The position numbers and the translations under genes are program-made. 64,000 bases of DNA, from contig CALURK010000003.1 in assembly GCA_944323165.1 (NCBI GenBank), forward strand, positions 1 to 64,000. The letters run 5' to 3'. Shown piece after piece: positions 25,612 through 34,969 of the stretch (within the stretch, counting starts at the first letter, position 1; each line of letters begins with the position of its first letter). This DNA is from Candidatus Gastranaerophilales bacterium. Lineage in GTDB: Bacteria; Cyanobacteriota; Vampirovibrionia; Gastranaerophilales; Gastranaerophilaceae. The notes below the pieces were generated by a model. That model made no database searches. It saw nothing but the letters and a program-made list of their open reading frames with translations, and was not told the origin of the DNA.

Positions 25612-27279
25612 ATGGATTTTAAAAAGTTATTGGAGAATAAAGTTCTTTTAGCATCAATCGTAGGCGGTATCGTCTTGCTTTTGATTGTTTTTATTATCTG
25701 TGGAACTATTTCGGCCTCTAAAAAATCTAATGATCCTGTTGATGTAAGTAAAGAACCTTTAAAAGAGGATGTAGACTTATTAACAACTGATAATTTAGGT
25801 AAAGCTCTTGAAATTCAAGCACTGCTCGCCAGAAACAATATTGTAGCTGCTCGTGCAGTAGATGGAACTAAGTCTGTTTTACGTTTAAAAAAAGGAGATT
25901 GTACTCCAGGGATGAGAAAATGTACAACAGAACAACGTGACAGAGCAATTATGGTTATTGTAGAAAGCGGGCTGTATGATCAGAATGTAGGTTTGGAAAT
26001 ATTTGATAAAGGTGATTTTACTTCAACTAAAGAAGATAAAAGAATAAGGCTTGTAAGAGCTATGAATGGTGAATTAGCTCGTTTGATAAGAAGAATAGAC
26101 GGTATTGAAAATGCATCCGTATTTATTTCAATACCTGAGCAGACAATGTTTTCTTCTATGCAAAAGCCTGTTACCGCAACTGTTCAATTGCAGGTAGCAG
26201 TTGGTCAAACTCTTAATATGGGTACGATTAAGGCTGTTTCTAACTTGCTTTTAGGAAGTGTTTCAGGTCTGAAAGCTGAAAACATTTCTATCACAGATAC
26301 AAACGGTCACGTATATAACAGTTTAATTGATGCGCAATCAGAAATGCTTGCAAGATTGCAAGAAAACGATAAATATATGCAAGAGAAAGTTCAAGCTCAG
26401 TTGAACAGACTTATCGGACAAGGTAAGTACGTTGCAACGGTTAGTACTTTCTTGAAACAAGCTCCTGTTGAAAAATTTACAATAGAGTATGATCCTGAAA
26501 AGAAAGCTTCTGTTTCTGAACAGACATTCTCAGAAGGTTTGGGGGATCAAACTGTTGATACAAATAAGAATACAAACGCTGTGAGCGTATATTTACCTAA
26601 TGGTTTACCTGCCGGAAGTTCTGATTCTTCTCAAAACAGAAGTTATTCAAGAACGGCAAAAGAAACTCAATATGGTGTAACCAAAGTTCAGACAAATGAA
26701 TATATGTCACCGGGAACTTTAGAAGAGATTTCTATTGCGGTAACTTTGGAAAAAGATGCTTTGCCTGTTGAGTTAACACTGGAAGAGCTGAAAGAATTGG
26801 TTGCACATGCTGCAAGTCCAAAAGCTGATCCGGAAAACGTAACAATCGCATTTGCAGATTCTCTTGATCCGTTTATGGCTGGTGATAAGAACGTTAAAGC
26901 TCCTATAAAGGCAGAGCACGGAAATCCTTGGTGGTTGGCAATTGCACTGTTAGCTTTCGGCTTATTCTTTGGACATAAAGCTCTTACTCAAAAAATCAAT
27001 GCTGCTAAAGCTGCACAAGAAGAAGAGTTAAATCGTTTGAGAGAGATGAATGAAGCTCAGGAAAAACAGATAAAAGATTTGAGTGTAAATGCTGCTGATT
27101 TAATTCAAAAACAATCTCAATTGCAGCAAGGTTTATTGGAACAGCAGAACAAACCTATTCCTGTGCCGACTTCCGGGGCAGAAATAAGAGAAGCTTTAAG
27201 AGAATTAAAGCGTGAATTTGATGGTGTTGATGATTCTGAAGCCGGTGAAAAAATAAGAAGCTGGATTGAACAAGGCTAG
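25612..27279 (+). CDS. fliF: Flagellar MS-ring protein FliF
   Basis: FliF forms the membrane ring at the base of the flagellum. The 555 residues have an N-terminal membrane helix (about 12-32), ring-building domains (ALEIQALLARNNI and VRAMNGELARLIRRIDGIENA), a beta-collar region, and a second helix near 438-455. A coiled coil and a C-terminal tail (EAGEKIRSWIEQ) follow, where FliG normally binds. An insertion with CTPGMRKC sits early in the chain and could form a disulfide. Only fliE accompanies it. Confidence 0.93.
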   Translation: MDFKKLLENKVLLASIVGGIVLLLIVFIICGTISASKKSNDPVDVSKEPLKEDVDLLTTDNLGKALEIQALLARNNIVAARAVDGTKSVLRLKKGDCTPGMRKCTTEQRDRAIMVIVESGLYDQNVGLEIFDKGDFTSTKEDKRIRLVRAMNGELARLIRRIDGIENASVFISIPEQTMFSSMQKPVTATVQLQVAVGQTLNMGTIKAVSNLLLGSVSGLKAENISITDTNGHVYNSLIDAQSEMLARLQENDKYMQEKVQAQLNRLIGQGKYVATVSTFLKQAPVEKFTIEYDPEKKASVSEQTFSEGLGDQTVDTNKNTNAVSVYLPNGLPAGSSDSSQNRSYSRTAKETQYGVTKVQTNEYMSPGTLEEISIAVTLEKDALPVELTLEELKELVAHAASPKADPENVTIAFADSLDPFMAGDKNVKAPIKAEHGNPWWLAIALLAFGLFFGHKALTQKINAAKAAQEEELNRLREMNEAQEKQIKDLSVNAADLIQKQSQLQQGLLEQQNKPIPVPTSGAEIREALRELKREFDGVDDSEAGEKIRSWIEQG

Positions 27280-27311
27280 GGGTGAATATACTCGGAGGGA
27301 ATGTAATCTCC

Positions 27312-28601
27312 CTATTGTGTCAAGTTTTCAAATAAATTTTCAAACTCCGGGAACGAAATTTTCGTCCATTCAAACCCGTTAATAGCGATTTCTTTCGGAC
27401 ACACAAGGCCTGCAATATAAAAACTCATAGCTAATCTGTGGTCATGATAGCATTCTAATTCGGCATCACCCTGTAAAGAATTTTTACCGTGTACAATAAA
27501 CCCGTCAGGGGTTTCTTCAATATCAACGCCGATTTTTGAAAGTTCTTCAACTAAACATTTAATTCTATCGGATTCTTTGTTTCTTAAATCTTCTGCGTTT
27601 TTGACAACAGTATCTCCGTTAGCTTGAGAAGCCAAGACTGCAATTACAGGAAGCTCGTCAATTAATCTTGGAATATCTGATCCTTCTATAATACAGCCCT
27701 TTAAAGAGTCATTGTACTCTACTCTTAAATCTGCACAAAGCTCTCCGGAAACTTCTTTTTTGTTAATTATATTAACTCCCCCGCTCATACGGTCTACTAT
27801 ATCCAAAATTCCAGAACGAGTAGGGTTAATGCCGACATTTTTGATGACAAAATCAGAACCTTTTACAATGAGCCCAGCCACGATAAAGAACGCTGCAGAA
27901 GAAATATCTCCAACGATATCAATATCTCTGGCGATTAGCTGAGAAGGTTTTACGGTAACTTTTGTTCCATCAACTTTTATGTCTGCCCCTAAATATTTAA
28001 AAAGTCTTTCAGTATGGTCTCTTGAAGTGTAAGGCTCTTCAAATATTGTTTCTCCTTCTGCATTCAATCCTGCAAGCAAAATGCAAGACTTAACCTGAGC
28101 ACTTGCAAGTTGAGAGTGGTAAACTATTCCTTTCAAGGGTGTCCCTTTTATTGTCAAAGGTGCATGCCCTTTAACAGATGTTATATTAGCTCCCATAAGC
28201 TTTAGAGGCTCTATAATCCTCTTCATTGGGCGTTTGGAAAGACTTTCATCTCCAATTAATGTGGAATTAAATTCTTGACCTGCTAAAATCCCTGATACAA
28301 GTCGCATTGTAGTTCCAGAATTTCCGCAGTTGTACGTTGAAAGGTTTGGATCTGTTTGTTTAAGAGATCCATCTGATATTATTTTAAGAGTTTTATCATC
28401 AAGGAAATGGATATTTACTCTTAATTGTTTAAATAAGTTCAAAGTAGAATGACAATCCGCTCCGCTAGAAAAATTTCTTACAATGCATTCCCCTCTTGCG
28501 ATAGAAGAAAACATAACTGCTCTATGAGAGATTGATTTGTCCGACGGAATTGTAATTTCACCCTTTAGAGGTTTGTTTAACGCAGAAACTTTTTTTAGCA
28601 C
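27312..28601 (-). CDS. aroA: 3-phosphoshikimate 1-carboxyvinyltransferase
   Basis: EPSP synthase, the sixth step of the shikimate path. Motifs: IPSDKSISHRAV (19-30), NCGNSGTTMRL, and SRDHTERL, plus a DHRLAMSF C-terminal site. Length 429 is typical. It is the last gene of a minus-strand trio with kdsA and the activase; only two bases separate it from kdsA. It is convergent with fliF. Confidence 0.97.
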   Translation of the reverse strand: MLKKVSALNKPLKGEITIPSDKSISHRAVMFSSIARGECIVRNFSSGADCHSTLNLFKQLRVNIHFLDDKTLKIISDGSLKQTDPNLSTYNCGNSGTTMRLVSGILAGQEFNSTLIGDESLSKRPMKRIIEPLKLMGANITSVKGHAPLTIKGTPLKGIVYHSQLASAQVKSCILLAGLNAEGETIFEEPYTSRDHTERLFKYLGADIKVDGTKVTVKPSQLIARDIDIVGDISSAAFFIVAGLIVKGSDFVIKNVGINPTRSGILDIVDRMSGGVNIINKKEVSGELCADLRVEYNDSLKGCIIEGSDIPRLIDELPVIAVLASQANGDTVVKNAEDLRNKESDRIKCLVEELSKIGVDIEETPDGFIVHGKNSLQGDAELECYHDHRLAMSFYIAGLVCPKEIAINGFEWTKISFPEFENLFENLTQ

Positions 28602-28603
28602 AC

Positions 28604-29416
28604 CTAACCTCTTATAACTTCAAAAATTTCTTTGCATTTTTTGAAAACATTTTTAGCGTCGCTAAGAGCCAGCATATTAGGTCCGTCACAAAGAGCGCAG
28701 TCCGGGTTCGGATGAACTTCAAAGAACAATACATCAGCTCCGGCAGCCATTGCAGCGTTAGCCAAAGTCGGTACAAATCTTCTGTCACCGCCTGTTGAAT
28801 CTCCGTTAGAGCCGGGCATTTGAACGCTATGAGTTGCGTCAAAAACTACAGGATATCCAAATTCTTTCATTATAGGAATTGCTCTAAAATCTACTACAAG
28901 GTTGTTGTATCCAAAAGATACTCCCCTATCAGTAAGCAGAATTTGTTTGTTTCCACTATCCTCAACCTTTTTTACTAAAGATTTCATTTGTTGAGGAGCA
29001 AGAAACTGTCCTTTTTTAATGTTAACAATTTTTCCTGTTTTTGCAGCTGCAACGAGTAAATCTGTTTGACGACACAAAAATGCCGGAATTTGTAAAATAT
29101 CTGCAACTTCCGCTACAGGTACAGCTTGTTCAGGTAGGTGGATATCGGTTACTATCGGTAAATCAAATTCTGATTTGATTTTAGAGAGCATTTCCAAGCC
29201 TTTTTCAAGCCCAGGTCCTCTATAAGAATTGATAGAAGAACGATTGGCCTTATCGAATGACGATTTAAAAACGTAATTTATATTTAATTCTTCACAAACC
29301 TCTTTTAAACCCTCTGCAGTTTCCCTTAGAATATCCATAGACTCTGCTGCACAAGGCCCAGCTAGGATTGTTAACTTATCTTTTCCGATTTCAAAATCTT
29401 TCAATTTTATGTTCAT
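28604..29416 (-). CDS. kdsA: 3-deoxy-8-phosphooctulonate (KDO 8-phosphate) synthase
   Basis: It condenses phosphoenolpyruvate with arabinose 5-phosphate to make KDO 8-phosphate, for the LPS core. The 270 residues hold [29 protein letters not shown], the DIHLPEQ segment and [11 protein letters not shown]. The start is ATG 29416; an upstream in-frame extension overlaps the activase gene and is not part of KdsA. TAGGA lies in the stop of the activase gene, seven bases away, so translation is probably coupled. Confidence 0.97.
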   Translation of the reverse strand: MNIKLKDFEIGKDKLTILAGPCAAESMDILRETAEGLKEVCEELNINYVFKSSFDKANRSSINSYRGPGLEKGLEMLSKIKSEFDLPIVTDIHLPEQAVPVAEVADILQIPAFLCRQTDLLVAAAKTGKIVNIKKGQFLAPQQMKSLVKKVEDSGNKQILLTDRGVSFGYNNLVVDFRAIPIMKEFGYPVVFDATHSVQMPGSNGDSTGGDRRFVPTLANAAMAAGADVLFFEVHPNPDCALCDGPNMLALSDAKNVFKKCKEIFEVIRG

Positions 29417-29423
29417 AAAATTC

Positions 29424-30428
29424 CTATCCGATATCCCATCTTCCACAAGTACCGCCCCAACGAGCGATGATATTGCCTTTAATATCACCGATTTTCTCAA
29501 CGTGTCCTATAGGTTCTGCGCCTTCCAAAATTGTGATAACTTCGCAGTTATTTGAACATCCTGTACATTGGCAAGTTACTGATTGGAAATTCATATTTCC
29601 AACTTCCCAACCTTTGAATTTTGTTTCAGCTTCTGTATATTGATGGTTTTCCATCGCAAGAAGTGCTGCACCTATTGCCCCCATTGTTTGGTGGTTTTCA
29701 GGAACAACAATCTTTGTATTTAGAGCTTCTTCAAATGCTTTAACCATACCTGAATTTGTAGCAACACCGCCTTGGAAAGATATCGTTGGTAATAATTCTT
29801 TTCCAAGAGCCAAGTTTGAAAGATAATTTCTAACAAGTGCCTGACAAAGGCCGTATAATAAATCTTCTACAGGATAGCCCAGCTGTTGTTTGTGAATCAA
29901 GTCAGATTCCGCAAAAACACCGCATCTTCCTGCTATTCTTGCAGGATTTTCTGAACGAAGGGCCGTTTCACCGAATTTCTCTATCGGAACATTTAATCTT
30001 TGAGCCTGATGGTCAAGGAAGCTTCCTGTTCCTGCTGCACATACAGTATTCATCGCAAAATCTGTTACGATACCGTCACGCAGAATAATTATTTTACTAT
30101 CTTGTCCACCAATTTCAAGAATAGTTTGAACTCCAGGGATATTTGTACTTGCAGCTACTGCGTGAGCCGTAATTTCGTTTTTAACAACATCAGCGCCAAC
30201 AAGAGCTCCTGCAAGATTTCTTCCTGAACCGGTTGTTCCTACACCCTTTACTGAATATTCGCATAGTGCTTGTGACACAATATGTTTTAAACCTTGTTGC
30301 ACTGCATCAACTGGCTTACCTGCTGTTTTTAGCATGTAAGAATCTATATACTTCCCTTTTTCATCAACTAAAGCTAATTTTGTAGTAACAGAGCCTACAT
30401 CAATACCCAAATAAACATCTAAACTCAT
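29424..30428 (-). CDS. Acyl-CoA dehydratase activase (BadF/BcrA/HgdC type)
   Basis: This ATPase normally passes an electron to a 2-hydroxyacyl-CoA dehydratase. It has an actin-fold start [34 protein letters not shown] and RCGVFAESD; the Cys of the last two bind the bridging 4Fe-4S cluster. The C-terminal 50 residues add a cluster [10 protein letters not shown] and a final CGRWD, unlike simple HgdC. No dehydratase subunits lie in the window, so the client is unknown. AAGAAGG precedes the ATG. Confidence 0.9.
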   Translation of the reverse strand: MSLDVYLGIDVGSVTTKLALVDEKGKYIDSYMLKTAGKPVDAVQQGLKHIVSQALCEYSVKGVGTTGSGRNLAGALVGADVVKNEITAHAVAASTNIPGVQTILEIGGQDSKIIILRDGIVTDFAMNTVCAAGTGSFLDHQAQRLNVPIEKFGETALRSENPARIAGRCGVFAESDLIHKQQLGYPVEDLLYGLCQALVRNYLSNLALGKELLPTISFQGGVATNSGMVKAFEEALNTKIVVPENHQTMGAIGAALLAMENHQYTEAETKFKGWEVGNMNFQSVTCQCTGCSNNCEVITILEGAEPIGHVEKIGDIKGNIIARWGGTCGRWDIG

Positions 30429-30674
30429 CTTTTACCTTCTTCCCTCTGTGTTTAATACGGTTATTATAACACAAAAATAATAAGTAATTGAAATATTGAG
30501 AGATAAATTATTATAAATTTTTGTAAAAATAAGCAATTTATGTTTATCTAAAAGAGGATGCGGAAAAATCCAAAAATTGACAAATTTTTGAGATTTTTCA
30601 AATCCGACCTTAAATACACCTTTTGATACGAAAATTGTTAACTATGATTTAGATTTTAGTAAGTTTAAGTCAAA
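30429..30674. other. Gene-free gap between activase and DUF559 unit
   Basis: The gap is AT-rich. A TATAAT (minus strand, 30468-30463) is a likely -10 for the activase operon, without a clear -35. A long A/T hairpin pairs 30563-30578 with 30583-30599 and may terminate transcription. I see no protein frame. Confidence 0.45.
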
Positions 30675-30722
30675 TTAATTCGTTTCCTCCCTTTTGAGGG
30701 AGGATTAAGGTGGGTGCTTTTT
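30675..30722 (-). repeat. Inverted outer copy of the 46-bp palindromic repeat
   Basis: Read on the minus strand this matches the 46-bp unit of the array at 31087-31680: AGCACCCACC, then a palindrome, then a GAATTAA end. Its own stem is 30686-30692 with 30697-30703 (CCTCCCT/AGGGAGG). It is more diverged than the array copies and ends 16 bases before the DUF559 ATG, so the gene is bracketed by opposite copies. Confidence 0.75.
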
Positions 30723-30738
30723 GTGATAAAATTCTAGC

Positions 30739-31083
30739 ATGAATAATTTTGTTTTAAGAGCAAGAGAATTACGCAAAAATCCAACCAAGCAAGAACGTAT
30801 ATTATGGAGTATTCTGAGAAAAAATCAATTCTATGGATTCAAATTTTTAAGACAATATCCAATAGAACCATATATTGTGGATTTTATTTGCAGGGAAAAG
30901 AAAATAATAATAGAAATAGATGGCGGACAGCATAATCAACCTGATGATATTGAGTATGATTTAGAGCGGACAAATTTTTTGAACTCCAGAGGGTATAAAG
31001 TTATTAGATTTTGGAACAATGACATCGATAATAATATTGATGGAGTTTATAAAATTTTACAGCGTGAGTTCGGTATAATTTGA
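30739..31083 (+). CDS. DUF559 family endonuclease-like protein
   Basis: The 114 residues match DUF559, a small family of the Vsr/PD-(D/E)xK nuclease group. Visible marks are NPTKQERILWSILRKNQF, then VDFICREKKIIIEIDGGQH with the likely catalytic Glu/Asp, and RGYKVIRFWNNDI. Length is full for the family. No clear Shine-Dalgarno is visible. The first array repeat starts three bases after its stop. Activity has not been shown for most members; a nuclease role is inferred from fold and motif. Confidence 0.88.
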   Translation: MNNFVLRARELRKNPTKQERILWSILRKNQFYGFKFLRQYPIEPYIVDFICREKKIIIEIDGGQHNQPDDIEYDLERTNFLNSRGYKVIRFWNNDIDNNIDGVYKILQREFGII

Positions 31084-31086
31084 TTA

Positions 31087-31680
31087 GCACCCATCCTAAC
31101 CTTCCCTCACAAGGGAAGGAATAATTAAAAAAGCACCCATCCCAACCTTCCCTCACAAGGGAAGGAATAATTAAAAAAGCACCCATCCTAGCCTTCCCTC
31201 ATAAGGGAAGGAACGATTAAGAAAGCACCCATCCTAACCTTCCCTCATGAGGGAAGGAACGATTAAAAAAGCACCCATCCTAACCTTCCCTCACAAGGGA
31301 AGGAACGATTAAGAAAGCACCCATCCTAACCTTCCCTCACAAGGGAAGGAACGATTAAAAAAGCACCCATCCTAACCTTCCCTCATAAGGGAAGGAACGA
31401 TTAAAAAAGCACCCATCCTAGCCTTCCCTCACAAGGGAAGGAACGATTAAGAAAGCACCCATCCTAACCTTCCCTCACAAGGGAAGGAACGATTAAGAAA
31501 GCACCCATCCTAGCCTTCCCCCACAAAGGAAGGAACGATTAAAAAAAGCACCCATCCTAGCCTTCCCTCACAAGGGAAGGAACGATTAAGAAAGCACCCA
31601 TCCTAGCCTTCCCTCATAAGGGAAGGAACGATTAAGAAAGCACCCATCCTAGCCTTCCCCCACAAGGGAAGAAATGCTAC
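31087..31680 (+). repeat. Array of 13 tandem 46-bp palindromic repeats
   Basis: Units begin (at GCACCCATC) at 31087, 31133, 31179, 31225, 31271, 31317, 31363, 31409, 31455, 31501, 31548, 31594 and 31640: period 46, once 47. Each holds an 8-bp stem, CCTTCCCT-caca-AGGGAAGG, then a spacer GAACGATTAA. Copies differ at only a few bases (A/G at the TAxCC position, and in the loop). The last unit is incomplete and is followed by a tandem CAGGATTTACCCC doublet. Sequence units are too alike, and spacers constant, for CRISPR. Confidence 0.95.
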
Positions 31681-31715
31681 TCCCACCAGGATTTACCCCC
31701 AGGATTTACCCCCAC

Positions 31716-34256
31716 CTAGAATTTTTTTAATCTCGCATAAGCTGCGTCCATAGCTTTTTTACCGAGCTTGCCAAAATCTATTGTGTACATGGTGCTGTCC
31801 CCAATCTGGATTACATCAGCGATATGTCCGACTCCTAATTTGTCATGGAAAACTCGTTCTCCTACATTGAAGAAATATTGAGTAGTAGCATTTTTTAACT
31901 CTTCTTCTGCTTCTTGCTGCTTAACCAGTTCAGCTTCTTGGCGCTTTTTCTCTTCTAATTTGCGCTTCATTATATTATCTTCAAAAAATGCTTTAATTTT
32001 TTCTTCTTCTTTTTCTTTATTAAGCGGACTTTTTTTGATAATAACTTTGCTTGGAGTTCTTTGAACTACATTTGTAGTCTTTTTTGCGGCAGGAGCTACG
32101 AAATTTTTCCCGAAACCGTTTGAAGTTGACTTCGTAGATGGTGCAACAAAGTTTGCACCAAAGCCTGATACAGGTTTGACGTATCCATCCGAATTTGATT
32201 GAACTTTTGTTTTGCCCCAACTATTTGATTCAGCCTTTGATTTAACAGATTTTACTGCGCTTGAGAAAGTGCTTTCTCTGCTTGAGTATTCTGAGAACGC
32301 TGATTCTTCCTGTTCTATTAGTTTAGAAGGAATTTCTTCTAAGAATCTGCTTGGTGAATAATATTTGTATTCACCCCACATTTGTCGGCGCTTGGCGGTA
32401 GTCAGGTACAATTTTGTTTCAGCTCTTGTAACTCCCACATACATCAAGCGTCTTTCTTCTTCCAACTCTGAAAGGCTGTTTGAGCACCTTGCTGATGGGA
32501 AAATCCCTTCGTCACAGCCGGCTAAAAATACTATCGGAAATTCCAAACCTTTTGACGCGTGCAAAGTCATCAAGGTAACATTATTTGCAATCTCGTCCAT
32601 TCCGTCTATATCTGAAACCAAAGATACTTGTGCAAGGAATTCGCCTAAAGTGTTGTCCAACTCTTCCGGCTCAAATTCGTTTGCTACGTTTACAAGTTCT
32701 TGCAAGTTCTCAATTCTTGTTTCGTCTTCGTCTGTTCCAGATAATTGGAGTTCTTTTAAATAACCGCTTTTTTCTAAAATTAAGCTCAAAAATTCAGGAA
32801 GTGAGTATCTTTCCTGTGCTTCTTTAAGCTTCATAATCAAAGTTGCAAAGTCTTTTAATTTTGTTGCTGTTCCCGACTTGATTGCAGAAATTTCATCTAC
32901 ATTTAATATTGCAGAAAACAGGCTTATATCCTGAGCATCAGCATATTCCTGAAGGTGTTTTAATGTAGTTTCTCCGATTGCCCTTTTAGGAATATTTATT
33001 ATTCTTCTCAAAGACTGGGAGTCATCTTGGTTGTATATTAATTTCAAATAAGCTATAGCGTCCTTAATTTCTTTTCTGTCATAGAACTTTAGACCTCCAT
33101 AAATTCTATATGGAATACCAGAGGCAATTAAAGCTTCTTCTAACGCTCTTGATTGAGCGTTTGTACGATAAAGAATTGCAAATTGGTTGTAATTATCTGA
33201 TGTATCTCTTATGGATTTAACTATATAATTTGCTTCATCAGCTTCGTCTTGGGCTTCATAGAGTGAAATTTTTTCTCCGTCACCTTTTTGTGAATATAAA
33301 ACTTTATCCACACGCTCTTCGTTGTTTTCGATTATAGCGTTTGCTGCATTAAGTATGTTCGCTGTTGATCTGTAATTTTGTTCCAATTTAACTAATTTTG
33401 CTTTTGGAAAATCGTTTTGGAAATTCATTATAATCCTAAAATCAGCCCCTCGCCAGCTGTAAATAGATTGATCGACATCTCCTACTACGCAAAGAGAACG
33501 ACTTTCAGGAACCTCTGGCTGCAGATTTGTATAAAGCGCTTTAACAAGCTGATACTGAGCTTGGTTAGTATCTTGGTACTCGTCAACAAGTATGTGTTGG
33601 AATTTGTCATAGTACTTTTTCCTAACTTCAGGATTTTGCTCTAGAAGTTTTACGCAAAGCATAAGCATATCGTCAAAATCTATTGCATTATTGGTGTTAA
33701 GTGCATTTTCGTAATATTCGTATATTTTTGCTATGTTTTGAGATTTGAAATCTCTTGCAAACGTTGCAAAAGTATAAGCATCTTGCATTTTGTTTTTAGA
33801 ATTCGAAATTACAGCCTTAACAAGTTTTGGCTGATAAATTTTATCATCCATATTAAGTTTTTTTATTGCCTGCTTGATTATTGCAAGAGAATCTGTTTCA
33901 TCATATATCGTAAAATTCTTATCCAATTTTTTCCCTGATTGGAAAGAATAATTCTCGATATCCTGTCTTAAAATACGCCCGCAAATACTGTGAAAAGTCC
34001 CTACCCACATATATTTGACAATATTTTCTCCAAGAATAGAGGATAACCTTTCTTTCATTTCCTTTGCAGCCTTATTGGTAAATGTTACTGCAAGAATTTT
34101 CCCGGCAATAGCTCCGTTTTGAATCATATATGCAATTCTTGAAGTTAAAACTCTCGTTTTACCGCTACCTGCTCCAGCCAGTATTAATAAAGCTCCCTTT
34201 GTTGTCTTTGCAGCCTCAAGCTGCTCTCTGTTAAGGTTTTCTAAAATATTTTCCAT
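31716..34256 (-). CDS. pcrA: ATP-dependent DNA helicase PcrA/UvrD
   Basis: Superfamily 1 helicase that unwinds DNA 3' to 5' in repair and displaces RecA. Motifs: Walker A AGAGSGKT (27-34), TFTNKAAKEM, VDEYQDTN, VVGDVDQSIYSWRGA, LEQNYRS and VTLMTLHASKGLEFP. A Ser/Lys-rich linker and a C-terminal Tudor-like domain (ERVFHDKLGVGHIADV) follow, as in PcrA. Length 846 is slightly long because of the linker. The repeat array adjoins its stop. Confidence 0.97.
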   Translation of the reverse strand: MENILENLNREQLEAAKTTKGALLILAGAGSGKTRVLTSRIAYMIQNGAIAGKILAVTFTNKAAKEMKERLSSILGENIVKYMWVGTFHSICGRILRQDIENYSFQSGKKLDKNFTIYDETDSLAIIKQAIKKLNMDDKIYQPKLVKAVISNSKNKMQDAYTFATFARDFKSQNIAKIYEYYENALNTNNAIDFDDMLMLCVKLLEQNPEVRKKYYDKFQHILVDEYQDTNQAQYQLVKALYTNLQPEVPESRSLCVVGDVDQSIYSWRGADFRIIMNFQNDFPKAKLVKLEQNYRSTANILNAANAIIENNEERVDKVLYSQKGDGEKISLYEAQDEADEANYIVKSIRDTSDNYNQFAILYRTNAQSRALEEALIASGIPYRIYGGLKFYDRKEIKDAIAYLKLIYNQDDSQSLRRIINIPKRAIGETTLKHLQEYADAQDISLFSAILNVDEISAIKSGTATKLKDFATLIMKLKEAQERYSLPEFLSLILEKSGYLKELQLSGTDEDETRIENLQELVNVANEFEPEELDNTLGEFLAQVSLVSDIDGMDEIANNVTLMTLHASKGLEFPIVFLAGCDEGIFPSARCSNSLSELEEERRLMYVGVTRAETKLYLTTAKRRQMWGEYKYYSPSRFLEEIPSKLIEQEESAFSEYSSRESTFSSAVKSVKSKAESNSWGKTKVQSNSDGYVKPVSGFGANFVAPSTKSTSNGFGKNFVAPAAKKTTNVVQRTPSKVIIKKSPLNKEKEEEKIKAFFEDNIMKRKLEEKKRQEAELVKQQEAEEELKNATTQYFFNVGERVFHDKLGVGHIADVIQIGDSTMYTIDFGKLGKKAMDAAYARLKKF

Positions 34257-34347
34257 TCCCCTATTCCCAAACTGCCATTTTTGTGATATTATGTATCAGC
34301 ATACACAAAAGATAAGTTAATGACAATAGATTTAAAAAGGTGGTACG

Positions 34348-34920
34348 ATGAACGATATTTTGAATTCTCTTGATGATGACAAACAGCCTTCCATTATGGT
34401 TCCGATAGGAGATATGGACACTGCTGAACAGTCGCCGGATACAGTTGACGAGTTGGCTATGGAGCTTGCAACTATTAAACAGCCGGCTAAGAGAATTGCT
34501 ATAATCGGTTCCAGAAATCTTGCTATTACTCATCAACAGATGATTGAAACTCTTGCTACTGCTCTTGTAAGACAAGGTAATACTATTATTACTTCCGGAG
34601 GTTCTTGCGGTACCAATGCTGCTGCTATTCGTGGAGCAATGAAATCTAATCCTGATAAATTGAAAGTTATTTTACCTCAAACTATCGGACAACAACCTTC
34701 TGATGTTCAGGATCAGCTTATCGGTGTGCCTAATATCGTAGAGCACGCTGATAGGGCTATGATGACATTGGCTGATGCATCAAGAGTTTGCAACAGAGAA
34801 ATTATTGATGATTGCAATCAGTTGATTTGTTTCTTGTCACACACTAGTAAAACTCTTCATACTGCTGTTGAGTATGCTGAAGAAAATCACAAAGTCGTTA
34901 CTGTATTTTACTTAGATTAA
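34348..34920 (+). CDS. DprA-like Rossmann (SLOG superfamily) protein
   Basis: The 190 residues have an acidic N-terminal tail (1-45) and then a Rossmann fold: IAIIGSRNLAITHQQMIETL, the nucleotide-type loop TSGGSCGTNAAAIRGAM, and AVEYAEENHKVVTVF. This is the core of DprA/SMF-like SLOG proteins, without the SAM-like or winged-helix parts of full DprA. It may bind single-stranded DNA with RecA, or bind a nucleotide. The gene is divergent from pcrA; AAAGGTGG precedes the ATG. Confidence 0.78.
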   Translation: MNDILNSLDDDKQPSIMVPIGDMDTAEQSPDTVDELAMELATIKQPAKRIAIIGSRNLAITHQQMIETLATALVRQGNTIITSGGSCGTNAAAIRGAMKSNPDKLKVILPQTIGQQPSDVQDQLIGVPNIVEHADRAMMTLADASRVCNREIIDDCNQLICFLSHTSKTLHTAVEYAEENHKVVTVFYLD

Positions 34921-34969
34921 GTATTTAGTTAAATTGTATATTTCTCTTTTATACTGAGGGTTTTAAGCT

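Noticed and set aside
27282-27296. GTGAATATACTCGGA occurs here and again at 63938-63952
   Set aside because: A single 15-base match is about what chance gives in 64 kb of AT-rich DNA; no shared context.
28604-29500. KdsA starting at 29500
   Set aside because: The extra 28 codons overlap the activase gene; ATG 29416 gives the normal KdsA N-terminus.
31087-31680. CRISPR array
   Set aside because: The spacers between palindromes are constant and the whole 46-bp unit repeats; there are no variable spacers and no cas genes in the window.
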